Shown: positions 15,048 through 23,149 of the stretch, piece after piece
How positions within the stretch are numbered: position 1 is the first letter of the stretch
How the letters are laid out: the number at the start of each line of letters is the position of its first letter
NCBI RefSeq assembly: GCF_020165195.1
Contig: NZ_JAIUHR010000029.1
Span: 1 to 64,000 of the forward strand
Source: Mesorhizobium sp. CA14
GTDB taxonomy: Bacteria > Pseudomonadota > Alphaproteobacteria > Rhizobiales > Rhizobiaceae
Direction of reading: 5' to 3'
Length of the DNA stretch: 64,000 bases
Translations under genes and position numbers: made by a program
The notes under the pieces: model-generated
What the model was told of the DNA's origin: nothing
Seen by the model: only the letters and a program-made list of their open reading frames with translations
The model's database searches: none

Positions 15048-18000
15048 TTACGGCTTGAAGTTCTGGATGTTGGCGCCCGCCGGATCCTGCAGCATGCGCC
15101 GCGGTTGGCGCTGCGGCACCAGTTGCTGCAGCACATTCGGGTTGAGCAGGATGCCGGGGTTGATCTCGATGTCCGGCCGCCTGCGGATCGGGTAGCAATC
15201 CGGATACTGTCCGGCCGTTCCGGCCGGGCAGCGCCGCCGGGTGAAGACCGGCTGGCACTGTCCATCGATGAACTCCGCACCCGGTGCGCATTCCAGCGGC
15301 GCCTTGCGGCAGGCGCCGTCGCGGATTTCGGTCCCGCGCGGGCAGACGCAGTCACCCCGCTTGTTGTGGACCTGGCCGCGGATGGCGCACTGCTCCTGGC
15401 TCGGCTTCGGCCGCTGGCAGGCCTTGCCCCGCACCACCAGGCCGTCCGGGCAGGCGCAGTTGCCGTCGGCGTCGCGCACCTGGCCGCGGACCGGGCACTG
15501 CTTCGACACGATCGGCCGGCAGGCGCCGCCGCGCACCTCCATGCCGCTCGGGCAGACGCAATCGCCATCGGCATTGCGGGACTGGCCGCGGATACGGCAT
15601 TGGGGGGGCGGCTCCCTGTCAGGCACGCAAGCCTTGGCGGCACGGTCGAGATGCGTGCCTTTCGGGCAGACGCAGCCGTCTGTCGTCAGCACTGCGCCAC
15701 GGATCGTGCATTTCGGCGGGACGACCTGGCACACGCCGTTCACCAGCTCGCCGCGGCGGCAGACGCAATTGCCGTTCTGGTCGCGGTACTGGCCGGGACG
15801 CAGCGTGCATTGTGGCTCCTGCGGCTCTTCGCCCCGCACGCATTTGCCGTTCTCCAGTTCGGTGCCGCGCGGGCAGACGCAGCGTCCGTCCTCGGTGCGG
15901 ATCTGGCCCTGCAGCAGGACGCAACGCTGCGGCAGCGGCAGAAGCTTGCTGCCGCCGGACGAGCATTGGCCGTCACGGAAGGTGGTGCCTTCCGGACAGA
16001 CACAGCGGCCGGCCGAGTTCAGCACCATTCCATACAAGCACTGGTTCTTAACCTCTCGGCTGACAGTGAAGGGATGGCACGCATAGGCCTTGCCGCGATC
16101 GCCCTGCACGCCGCTCGGCATGCGTGACAGCACGTCGCCGCCGCTTTGCACTGGAGTGTTCGGCGAGAGCACGCCGACGCAGTTCTGCCCGCTGACCGCG
16201 CCCTTGAGATCGGCAAGCCGCCCGTCGCCGGGAAGGGTCACGGTGACATGGTGCTTGCGGCTTTCGCCAGCACCCAGCGTCAGATTGGCGATGCAGGACG
16301 CCGGCAGCATCGCCGGCTCCGGCGAGCAGCCGAAGGGCGGCTCGATCGCGGTGATCCGGACGCCTTCCAGCCTGCCGATGCCGTCGATGCCGATCGCATC
16401 GCCGATGCGGACCGGGCCGGAGAAGGGGTTCGGCCCATCATTCGTGATGGTGATCTCGAACGAGCATGGTTCTCCCGGCCGGCATTCGGCATCGCCGGTC
16501 TTCTCGACACGGATGGTCGAGGCGCCGCCCTTCGCGCAGGCCTGACCGATCGGGTAGACGATGTCGTCGCCCGGCGCCGGCCCGTAGGAGCCGCGCGCGC
16601 AGTTATCGAACGCGCCATTGCCGCTCACCGTCACGTCGACGTGCTGGCTGGTTCCGGGTGTCATCACGGCGCCTGGAATCTGGCACGACAGCGTGTTGGC
16701 AGGCACCGGTCCGCAAGCCCAGTCCGCACTGTCCGGGGTGACGGTTTGAATCTGGACAGGCGCTCCGCCCGACACCAGCGTCGCGGCATCGCTGACCCGC
16801 ACCGGGCCGGTCGGGGCGGCGGTGCCGGCATTGGTGACGGTGATGCGGCAGGAAACCGCGGCACCGGCAAGCGAGCCGTCGCAGGTCTTGGTGATGCGCA
16901 GGCCGGGCTGGCCGCCATTTGGATGGCGGATGCGCTCGGTGGCGCAGGTCTTGTTGTTGGCAAGGTCGACCTCGCCGGCAATGCCCTTCACCTCGGCGCA
17001 GTTCTCCACCGTGTCCGCGCGGTAGTTTGCGGGCATCACCGCTCTGACGACGATCGGCGTCGAGGCGCCCGGAGGTAGCGAGATGCCGGCAGTGTCGCAG
17101 CGGAACTGGCCGGGGCCGTTCGTTCCGCAGGCCCATGGCGGGCTCGGCCCGAAGGTCGACGAGGTCGGCGCGCCGCCGGGATAGGCGTCGATCACCGTCA
17201 GCGGCCCGTTATAGGTGCCGGTGCCGTTGTTGATGATATCGATCACGAAAGTGCAGGCGCCGTCCGGCGTGCAGACCGGGCTGCGCGCACGCTTCTTCAG
17301 GATCAGGTCGACCTTCTTCTCGACCGGCGGATTGCACTGCGGATCGCGATCGCCACGGCGGCAGATCGGGATCGAGGCGCAGCCGCGGTCGTTCTGCTGG
17401 CTGCCGAACAGCGGCTTGCCGCTGGCCTGGTAGTCATAGGCGGCACAGTTGCGCAGCGCGCCGCCCTGCCAGCCGCCCGCCGGCTTGAAGCCGAGCTTGA
17501 GGTTGACCGAGGCGCCGGGATTGAGCGTCGTCGCCGGATAGGTGCAGGTCATCGGCGTCGTGCCGGGCACACAGACCCAGGGCGCGTTCGGCCCGGAGGT
17601 CAGCACCGAGCCTGCCGGCAGCGTCACCTCGTCGAGCACGATCTTGCCGTTATAGCGCGCGTCGCCGACATTGGTGACGGTGATGGTGAAGTCGCAGCCG
17701 CCGGCCATCGTGCACCGCGGCACGTCGGCATGCTTCTCGACCTTGAGGTCCGGCTCCTTGTCCTTCGGCGGACATCTGAGATCACGCGGAATGACGATGT
17801 CGATGACCTGCGTGCAGCAGAGCGCCCAGCCTTCCTTCGGCCCGGCATAGGTTTCGATGCCGGTGACGACGAGATGGACGGTCTCGCCCGGCGAAGCGCC
17901 GATGATCTTCCAGTTCAGCACGCCGCCGCCGACCGGCACCTTTTGCATGTCGGGAACGATGCTGATGCCGGGCGTAGTCGTCGACACCTGCACCCCTTTG

Positions 18001-18884
18001 CCGCCCATCTCGGGTCCGACCGGCATATGGTAGATGAAGGCGCCGCCGCCGGGCACGCAGTCGACCGTGCCATGCTCGACCTTGAAGCATTCCTTGCCGG
18101 GAGGCGGAGGCGGCGGGTTGCATTTGGTCAGGTCGATGTTGATCGAGGTCTTCACGCCGGTCAGGAAATCGCCGTCGTCTGGTCTGTTCGGATCCTGCGA
18201 GTGGATCGTTGTTGCCGGACCGCCTCTGAAGGCCACCTCTATCTCACCCTGGTTATCGACCGTCGTCGGCACGGGAAAGGTCGCATGGTCTATCTTGGCG
18301 GTGATCCGGAAGGTGATGACGCGTTCGTTCGCGGCACCGACGCCATCGAGGTTAGCAGCGCTGATGCGGAAGTTGGAAACGCTGGCCGTGTCGTTCGGGC
18401 TGGCCGACATGCCGATTGAAGCAGCAGGCAGCGGCCCGCCGGAGGCGCTGGTGCCGTCGCCGGAGACATCGACGCTGACGATCTGCAGGCCGTGCGGCAG
18501 TTGGTCCTTGAAATCGAGCCTTGTCGCCTTGAGCAGGGCGGCCACGCTTGGCCGGTCGAAGTCCTGCGGGTCGCCATGGATGCCGAAGCTCAGGACATAC
18601 TCGACGGAATCGCAGCTTTTCTGACTGCCTTTCTTGGTGAAGAAGGGCACGATCCGCGCGAGTTCCGCATTGATGCCGCGTGACGCCGGATTGGCGGCCT
18701 GATTGGTCGTGGCCGGAGCCTGGTCCTGGGCGAGCGCCGGCAAGGCCGGCAGCATGGCGACCGCGATACCGGCCGCCATCAGCCAGCGCGCGCCGCGCCT
18801 GGCATATGACAGGGGCTTCATGATCGTCTCCATGACGGTTTTCGAACGGCTCGAGACGGAGCGGGAAAGGGCGAGATTTGTCAT
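15048..18884 (-). CDS. Large exported protein with DUF11-like repeats and cysteine-rich repeats
   Basis: 1278 aa, start ATG at 18884 with GGGAGGG 5 nt upstream; 11 nt after the upstream exported-protein gene. Residues about 22-52 form a signal peptide (RRGARWLM..., cleavage after ALA). A beta-type region reaches about 255, then a PPPPPP linker. Next comes a roughly 105-residue module (about 264-370) ending in a CC pair, shared with the upstream protein. Four DUF11-like repeats start near 376, 524, 657 and 785 (patterns DLKVEK, DLILKK, GLRITK, TIRVEK, each with C...CxFxIxxxNxG). From about 945 to the end are seven tandem units of the form C-x(6-9)-G-x-C-x-C-P-x-G-x-C, plus two degenerate ones. 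DUF11 is seen in bacterial surface proteins. No enzyme motif or membrane anchor is visible. The role is unknown; a disulfide-rich envelope or matrix protein is inferred. Confidence 0.85.
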   Translation of the reverse strand: MTNLALSRSVSSRSKTVMETIMKPLSYARRGARWLMAAGIAVAMLPALPALAQDQAPATTNQAANPASRGINAELARIVPFFTKKGSQKSCDSVEYVLSFGIHGDPQDFDRPSVAALLKATRLDFKDQLPHGLQIVSVDVSGDGTSASGGPLPAASIGMSASPNDTASVSNFRISAANLDGVGAANERVITFRITAKIDHATFPVPTTVDNQGEIEVAFRGGPATTIHSQDPNRPDDGDFLTGVKTSINIDLTKCNPPPPPPGKECFKVEHGTVDCVPGGGAFIYHMPVGPEMGGKGVQVSTTTPGISIVPDMQKVPVGGGVLNWKIIGASPGETVHLVVTGIETYAGPKEGWALCCTQVIDIVIPRDLRCPPKDKEPDLKVEKHADVPRCTMAGGCDFTITVTNVGDARYNGKIVLDEVTLPAGSVLTSGPNAPWVCVPGTTPMTCTYPATTLNPGASVNLKLGFKPAGGWQGGALRNCAAYDYQASGKPLFGSQQNDRGCASIPICRRGDRDPQCNPPVEKKVDLILKKRARSPVCTPDGACTFVIDIINNGTGTYNGPLTVIDAYPGGAPTSSTFGPSPPWACGTNGPGQFRCDTAGISLPPGASTPIVVRAVMPANYRADTVENCAEVKGIAGEVDLANNKTCATERIRHPNGGQPGLRITKTCDGSLAGAAVSCRITVTNAGTAAPTGPVRVSDAATLVSGGAPVQIQTVTPDSADWACGPVPANTLSCQIPGAVMTPGTSQHVDVTVSGNGAFDNCARGSYGPAPGDDIVYPIGQACAKGGASTIRVEKTGDAECRPGEPCSFEITITNDGPNPFSGPVRIGDAIGIDGIGRLEGVRITAIEPPFGCSPEPAMLPASCIANLTLGAGESRKHHVTVTLPGDGRLADLKGAVSGQNCVGVLSPNTPVQSGGDVLSRMPSGVQGDRGKAYACHPFTVSREVKNQCLYGMVLNSAGRCVCPEGTTFRDGQCSSGGSKLLPLPQRCVLLQGQIRTEDGRCVCPRGTELENGKCVRGEEPQEPQCTLRPGQYRDQNGNCVCRRGELVNGVCQVVPPKCTIRGAVLTTDGCVCPKGTHLDRAAKACVPDREPPPQCRIRGQSRNADGDCVCPSGMEVRGGACRPIVSKQCPVRGQVRDADGNCACPDGLVVRGKACQRPKPSQEQCAIRGQVHNKRGDCVCPRGTEIRDGACRKAPLECAPGAEFIDGQCQPVFTRRRCPAGTAGQYPDCYPIRRRPDIEINPGILLNPNVLQQLVPQRQPRRMLQDPAGANIQNFKP

Positions 18885-18895
18885 CTGTCCCTCCC

Positions 18896-20860
18896 TCAAC
18901 GTTCGCAGCTGACGGCTGGCGTTCTCAGCGGCAGCGTCATCTTGCAGCAAGGATAGTAGCCACCCTTGTCCTGGTCGGACTTGCGGTAGAAGCAGAGCCC
19001 GACATTGACGGTGTCGCCCGGATCATGGCCGGTGATGTCGACCGTGTAGGGCTTGCCCGGGACATGCGACATGGGGGTTGTCACCCCGACGCCGGGCGTC
19101 TGGGACTGCGCCTTGATCGAATCGCCGCCGAAGCCGGCATGGTCATGGAGATAGAGTTCGGCCCGCAGACCGCGCGGCGTGCAGTAGTAATGCACGTCCT
19201 CGACATCCACGCAGGGCGGCAGATTGCCGGGCGGCGGGAAGTCGGGCGGATAGAACGGAGGCAGATAGCCGCCGCCGGGGATTTCCTCGTAATAGCCGGC
19301 GCGGCCCTCGCAGGGGCGCCAGACCCTCACGTCGCCGACATGGCCTTGGACGTCCGGGTCCTCGAAATAGCCGTCGAAATCGACGAACCAGGAGCCGAAA
19401 GGCGGCACGTTGGCCGGCTTGACCAGCGCGCTCGGCGTCAGTTGCACGCCTTGCACGCCGAGCGGTCCGCCGGCGGCAAGCCGCTCGGCAAGCTCGGGAT
19501 TGTCACGCAACTTGTCGCCGGTGTTGACGACGGTGTCGGTGCAGACGGAAGTGTCGAGATTGCCTTCGGCGTCATAGCGATATTGCAGGTCGACGCCGCC
19601 GGCCGACTGGCGATTGCCTTGCGGAAAACCGACGGCATATTCCTGCGGCACCTCGACCCAAGCCGATTCCGTCGCCGGATCGTCCGGGTCCTCGCGCCAG
19701 TAGCGGATCAGCTCGCCTTTGCCGGAATCGGCGAAACGGCTGTAATCGTAGCGGTTCTCGACCGGGCCGCGCTGGGCGAGATACATGAAGCCTTTATTGT
19801 CGAAGGCGATGTCGGTGACGGCATAATCCTTGTCTGCCCTGACCGTCAGTTCCCAGCGCGGATCGCCGGCAAAACTTCCGTCGCTCGCAATGCCGACCGA
19901 CCAGATTTCGGCCTTCTCGCCGACGGAATAATAGAGCCGCCCGCCATGATAGGCGACAGCCCAGACGCGGCGCGCATCCTGCGTATAGCCCCAGGTCTCG
20001 GGGTGTTCGCTATCGAAAGCGGCAGCCTGGATGTCCATCACGGCGCCGTCGTCGGCGACCGGGGCGAGCCCATGCACCGGGCGCCCGGCAACGCCATGGT
20101 CGAAACTGTCGATCAGATTGCCCTCGATATCGATGCGGTGAATCAGCCCGGTGTCGAGATCCGAAGCGAAGAACTCGCGATGGGTCGGATCGAAGGCGAG
20201 ATTGCCGATGCCCGGCCCGCTGTTGGTGTCGATGTCGGCGAATTTGGAAACGGCGCCCGTGATGCCGTCGATCTTCCAGATCGTGCCTGGGCCGCCGCCA
20301 TTCTCGGTGCCGAATTGGCCGTCCATGAAGGTGGCGCCCGCGGCGCCGCGGCGCTGCCGTTCCGGCCTGCCGTCGCTGTCGGCGTCCGGGGTGACGATCT
20401 CGATGCCATGCAGCGAGGTCGCAGCTGCGTAGAGGTTGGGAGCGCCTGACGGCACGCCGTCGCGCACGCCATCGTCATAGGTCAGGCCGAACACCTCGCC
20501 GATCTGCCCGGCCGTCACCTCGAAGGGCGGGCGCGTGTTGACGAGCTGGCCGGAGGCCGGCCCGCCGAGATGCGAGACGTCGAAAATGCGCAAGGAGGCG
20601 CGGGACGTATCGATGAAGGTCTCGTCGACCGGGTCGGCGCCGGGCGGCAATCCCTGATCGAAATCGGGAATGGTGGTGCCCGGAAAGCCGGTGACCGCCA
20701 TCGAACCGGGATGGATGATCTGGGCTTCCTGCGCCTTCGCCGCGCCGCCGAGCCACAAGCCGGCGGACAGCGCGAAAGCGAGAATTCCGCTGCTTGTTGC
20801 GATCGCGCGGCTCAAACGGCGGCCACGGGAACGCAGGAACGAGCCGCGAACGCCAGACAT
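18896..20860 (-). CDS. Exported propeller-like protein with C-terminal CC module
   Basis: 654 aa. The start is ATG at 20860 (MSGVRGSFLRSRGRR) with GGGGGAG about 8 nt upstream. The frame stays open to 21136, but that extension would bury the signal peptide, which ends near residue 43 (AKAQ). Residues about 60-500 contain repeated strand patterns such as GIGNLAFDPTHREFFASDL and VTDIAFDNKGFMYLAQRG, resembling SMP-30/NHL-type propellers. A proline-rich linker (PPFYPPDFPPP) precedes a roughly 105-residue C-terminal module with paired cysteines. That module resembles residues 264-370 of the downstream 1278-aa protein (TPGVGVTTPM / TPGISIVPDM; PGDTVNVG / PGETVHLV; a shared CC). No known enzymatic residues are recognised. 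The two proteins probably work together outside the cytoplasm. Confidence 0.82.
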   Translation of the reverse strand: MSGVRGSFLRSRGRRLSRAIATSSGILAFALSAGLWLGGAAKAQEAQIIHPGSMAVTGFPGTTIPDFDQGLPPGADPVDETFIDTSRASLRIFDVSHLGGPASGQLVNTRPPFEVTAGQIGEVFGLTYDDGVRDGVPSGAPNLYAAATSLHGIEIVTPDADSDGRPERQRRGAAGATFMDGQFGTENGGGPGTIWKIDGITGAVSKFADIDTNSGPGIGNLAFDPTHREFFASDLDTGLIHRIDIEGNLIDSFDHGVAGRPVHGLAPVADDGAVMDIQAAAFDSEHPETWGYTQDARRVWAVAYHGGRLYYSVGEKAEIWSVGIASDGSFAGDPRWELTVRADKDYAVTDIAFDNKGFMYLAQRGPVENRYDYSRFADSGKGELIRYWREDPDDPATESAWVEVPQEYAVGFPQGNRQSAGGVDLQYRYDAEGNLDTSVCTDTVVNTGDKLRDNPELAERLAAGGPLGVQGVQLTPSALVKPANVPPFGSWFVDFDGYFEDPDVQGHVGDVRVWRPCEGRAGYYEEIPGGGYLPPFYPPDFPPPGNLPPCVDVEDVHYYCTPRGLRAELYLHDHAGFGGDSIKAQSQTPGVGVTTPMSHVPGKPYTVDITGHDPGDTVNVGLCFYRKSDQDKGGYYPCCKMTLPLRTPAVSCER

Positions 20861-21208
20861 TGAACTCCCCCCGAAGCCGCTGGAAGGAACGTCCGCCTCT
20901 ACCGCGCCAACCAGGGCAAGGCGCGGCGTTCCAGCACGTTCTTCCCCGATCGTAGTGTCTGTTTTCCTCTTTGTGACGATACGCCGGCTGCTGGGCAGGG
21001 TCAACGGAATCAGCCGGAAGCCCAGCGCGTCGACCCCTTCCCGAAGGCGGTGATCGCGCCGGGTTCGCGTTGTTCCCGGAGACTGCGAAGTCTCTGGGTT
21101 TCTGGTCATGGCGGCTTCCTTTCCGGGCCGCGCCATTGCGGCGCCTGACCGTCAGTCGCCGGCTGGCGGGGAAAGGTTCATGGGCGAAGCGGAAAGCGCC
21201 GTCGGGTG
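20861..21208. other. Upstream region of the exported-protein operon
   Basis: About 350 bp between the 654-aa gene (leftward) and the 3' end of the alpha/beta hydrolase gene (leftward). It should hold the promoter of the exported-protein operon. No terminator for the hydrolase gene or distinct operator was found. A leftward frame is open through most of it, but it has no convincing ribosome site. Confidence 0.4.
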
Positions 21209-22150
21209 TTACCAGATCCAGTCGCCCCGGCCGAGCGCCGAAACAGCCTCGACGATGCGCGTGAAGCTCGTCCGCGCCCGGCCGACCATGTGTCTGGCCC
21301 TGAGGTAGCCATGCACCAGCCCAGGCTCCTCGAACCAGGTTGCGTGTCCGCCGGCCGCGACGATGCGGTCGCGATAGGCCTCGCCGTCGGACGACAGCGG
21401 GTCGCATTCGGCGGTGATCAGCACCGTTGGCGGCAGGTTTGCGAAATCGGCGTCGGCGAGCGGGTAGAGCGTGATGTCGCCGGTCCGGTCCACGCCGCCG
21501 GTTCGGATATGCTTGTAGAAGTCGAGGTCGCGCGCCGTCAGCATCGGCGCCTCGGCATGGGTCACGTAGGAGCCGCGCGAATGGTCGCCGCCAAGGCTAG
21601 GATAGATCAGCATCTGGCCGGCAGGTTTCTTGGCGTGACCGCGCGTGGCATGCGCTACCGCCGCGCAGAGATTGCCGCCGGCGCTGTCGCCGCAGAGCAC
21701 GATCGCGCGGTCATAGGTTTCGGCGGCCCATTCGAAGGCATCCATGGCGTCGTCGAAGGCCGCCGGATGCAGATGCTCCGGCGCAAGCCGGTAATCGAGC
21801 GAAACCACATCGAAGCCGGTGCGGGCGCAAAGCTCGGCGCAGACATCGTCATGGCTGTCCAGCCCGCCAAGGATGAAGCCGCCGCCATGAAGGTAGAGCA
21901 CCGTCGCGGCGTTGTTCGGGGCGGCGTTGCGGTAGATGCGGATCGAGATGCTGTTGGTTGCTGCGGCAACGGCAGTCGTCTCCGCCGTCACCCCTTGCGG
22001 ATATCCGGCAAAGAACTCCCGGCACATCCGGTCGTAGACCGCGCGTTGCTCTTCGATCGTGTAGTGGATCGTGTCCGGCGGATAGTAGGAATTGGTCTTC
22101 TCGATGAAGGCCCAGGTTTCTGCGTCGATAAGGGTTTTGTAGTCGGTCAT
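21209..22150 (-). CDS. Alpha/beta hydrolase of the hormone-sensitive lipase family
   Basis: 313 aa cytoplasmic esterase-like protein. The oxyanion motif LHGGGFILGG lies near residue 88. The nucleophile elbow GDSAGGN is near 153 (catalytic Ser). The acid is likely in ECDPLSSDGEAY and the histidine in VHGYLRARHM near the C-terminus. This is the HSL/family IV arrangement. There is no signal peptide. It lies downstream of the carnitine-type operon on the same strand but is separated from it by a MITE-like repeat, so it may be independent. The substrate is unknown; short acyl esters are typical for the family. Confidence 0.9.
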   Translation of the reverse strand: MTDYKTLIDAETWAFIEKTNSYYPPDTIHYTIEEQRAVYDRMCREFFAGYPQGVTAETTAVAAATNSISIRIYRNAAPNNAATVLYLHGGGFILGGLDSHDDVCAELCARTGFDVVSLDYRLAPEHLHPAAFDDAMDAFEWAAETYDRAIVLCGDSAGGNLCAAVAHATRGHAKKPAGQMLIYPSLGGDHSRGSYVTHAEAPMLTARDLDFYKHIRTGGVDRTGDITLYPLADADFANLPPTVLITAECDPLSSDGEAYRDRIVAAGGHATWFEEPGLVHGYLRARHMVGRARTSFTRIVEAVSALGRGDWIW

Positions 22151-22182
22151 GCCGGATGACCAACTTTGGATGATTGCGCCCA

Positions 22183-22344
22183 GGCCCCCCTCTCTGTCCT
22201 GCCGGACATCTCCCCCTCAAGGGGGGAGATTGGCAGTTTCATCGACGGCACTTCTTTCCCAACGTCGGCGATTGGCGAAAGCGGGCGTGACATCTGATCT
22301 CCCCCCTTGAGGGGGAGATGCCCGGCAGGGCAGAGAGGGGGGCC
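22183..22344. repeat. MITE-like element, copy 1
   Basis: About 162 bp with terminal inverted repeats of about 48 bp. The left arm runs from GGCCCCCCTCTCTG to CAAGGGGGGAGAT and the right arm is its complement, ending GAGAGGGGGGCC. The core contains CGATTGGCGAAAGCGGGCGTGACA. A second copy with the core in the opposite orientation is at 33986-34159. There is no coding capacity. It separates the hydrolase gene from the enoyl-CoA hydratase gene. Confidence 0.85.
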
Positions 22345-22366
22345 TCGCTCCGTCATCTCCGCAGAA

Positions 22367-23149
22367 TCACTTGCCCTTCCAAACCGGCTCGCGCTTCTCC
22401 GCGAACGCCCGGAACCCTTCCATGTTGTCTTCCGACCCGTAGAGCTTGTCGACCGTCGGCAACTGCCGGCGCGTCACCTTGTTCATGGCGTCCTGGAAGG
22501 TCAGCGCCTCGGCCACCCGCGCGGTCTCCTTGATTGCGGCGAAGACCAGCGGCGGGCCGCTGGCTAGCAACCTTGCGATCTCCCAGACGCGCTCCTCGAG
22601 CTTGTCCTTGGGCAGCACCTCGTTGACCAGGCCCCAGCGATGCGCCTCGGCAACATCCATCCAGCGGCCGGTGAACAGAAGGTCCATGGCGATATGGTAG
22701 GGGATGCGCTTCGGCAGCTTGATGGTCGCAGCGTCGGCCAGCGTGCCGGCGCGGATCTCGGGCAGCGCGAAAGAGGAATGGTCAGAGGCGTAGATGAGGT
22801 CGCAGGACAGCGCCAGCTCGAAGCCGCCGCCCACCGCCATGCCGTTGACGCAGGCGATCACCGGCTTGTTGAGGTCGCGCAACTCCTGCAGCCCGGCAAA
22901 GCCGCCGACGCCGTAGTCGCCGTCGACCGCGTCGCCTGCGGCCGCCGCCTTGAGGTCCCATCCGGCGCTGAAGAACTTGTCGCCTGCGGTCTTGACGATA
23001 GCGACGCGCAGCTCGGGATCGCCGCGGAACGCCTTGAAGGTCTCGCCCATCAGCCGCGACGTCTTGAGGTCGATCGCATTGGCCTTCGGCCGGTCGAGCG
23101 TGACTTCGAGGATCGCGCCTTCGCGGCGGGTGGTGATGACGTCAGCCAT
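22367..23149 (-). CDS. Enoyl-CoA hydratase family protein, carnitinyl-CoA dehydratase-like (CaiD)
   Basis: 260 aa crotonase-fold protein, start MADVITTRREGAILEV at 23149. The oxyanion-hole segments are FSAGWDLKAAA and NGMAVGGGFELALSCD. The catalytic glutamate region is ALPEIRAGTLADAATI. It resembles CaiD, which hydrates crotonobetainyl-CoA to carnitinyl-CoA. It overlaps the upstream CoA-ligase gene by 8 nt and is the last gene of the carnitine-type operon. A generic enoyl-CoA hydratase role is the alternative; context favours betainyl-CoA substrates. Confidence 0.87.
   Translation of the reverse strand: MADVITTRREGAILEVTLDRPKANAIDLKTSRLMGETFKAFRGDPELRVAIVKTAGDKFFSAGWDLKAAAAGDAVDGDYGVGGFAGLQELRDLNKPVIACVNGMAVGGGFELALSCDLIYASDHSSFALPEIRAGTLADAATIKLPKRIPYHIAMDLLFTGRWMDVAEAHRWGLVNEVLPKDKLEERVWEIARLLASGPPLVFAAIKETARVAEALTFQDAMNKVTRRQLPTVDKLYGSEDNMEGFRAFAEKREPVWKGK

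Noticed and set aside
18878..20449. 523-codon plus-strand frame opposite the exported-protein genes
   Set aside because: Antisense frame in high-GC coding DNA. No ribosome site, signal or family pattern, and the minus-strand frame has a signal peptide and coherent repeats.
22183..22344. Considered as a simple terminator of the enoyl-CoA hydratase gene
   Set aside because: The arms are about 48 bp, a second copy exists elsewhere with an inverted core, and there is no T-run. A mobile repeat explains it better, although it may still affect transcription.
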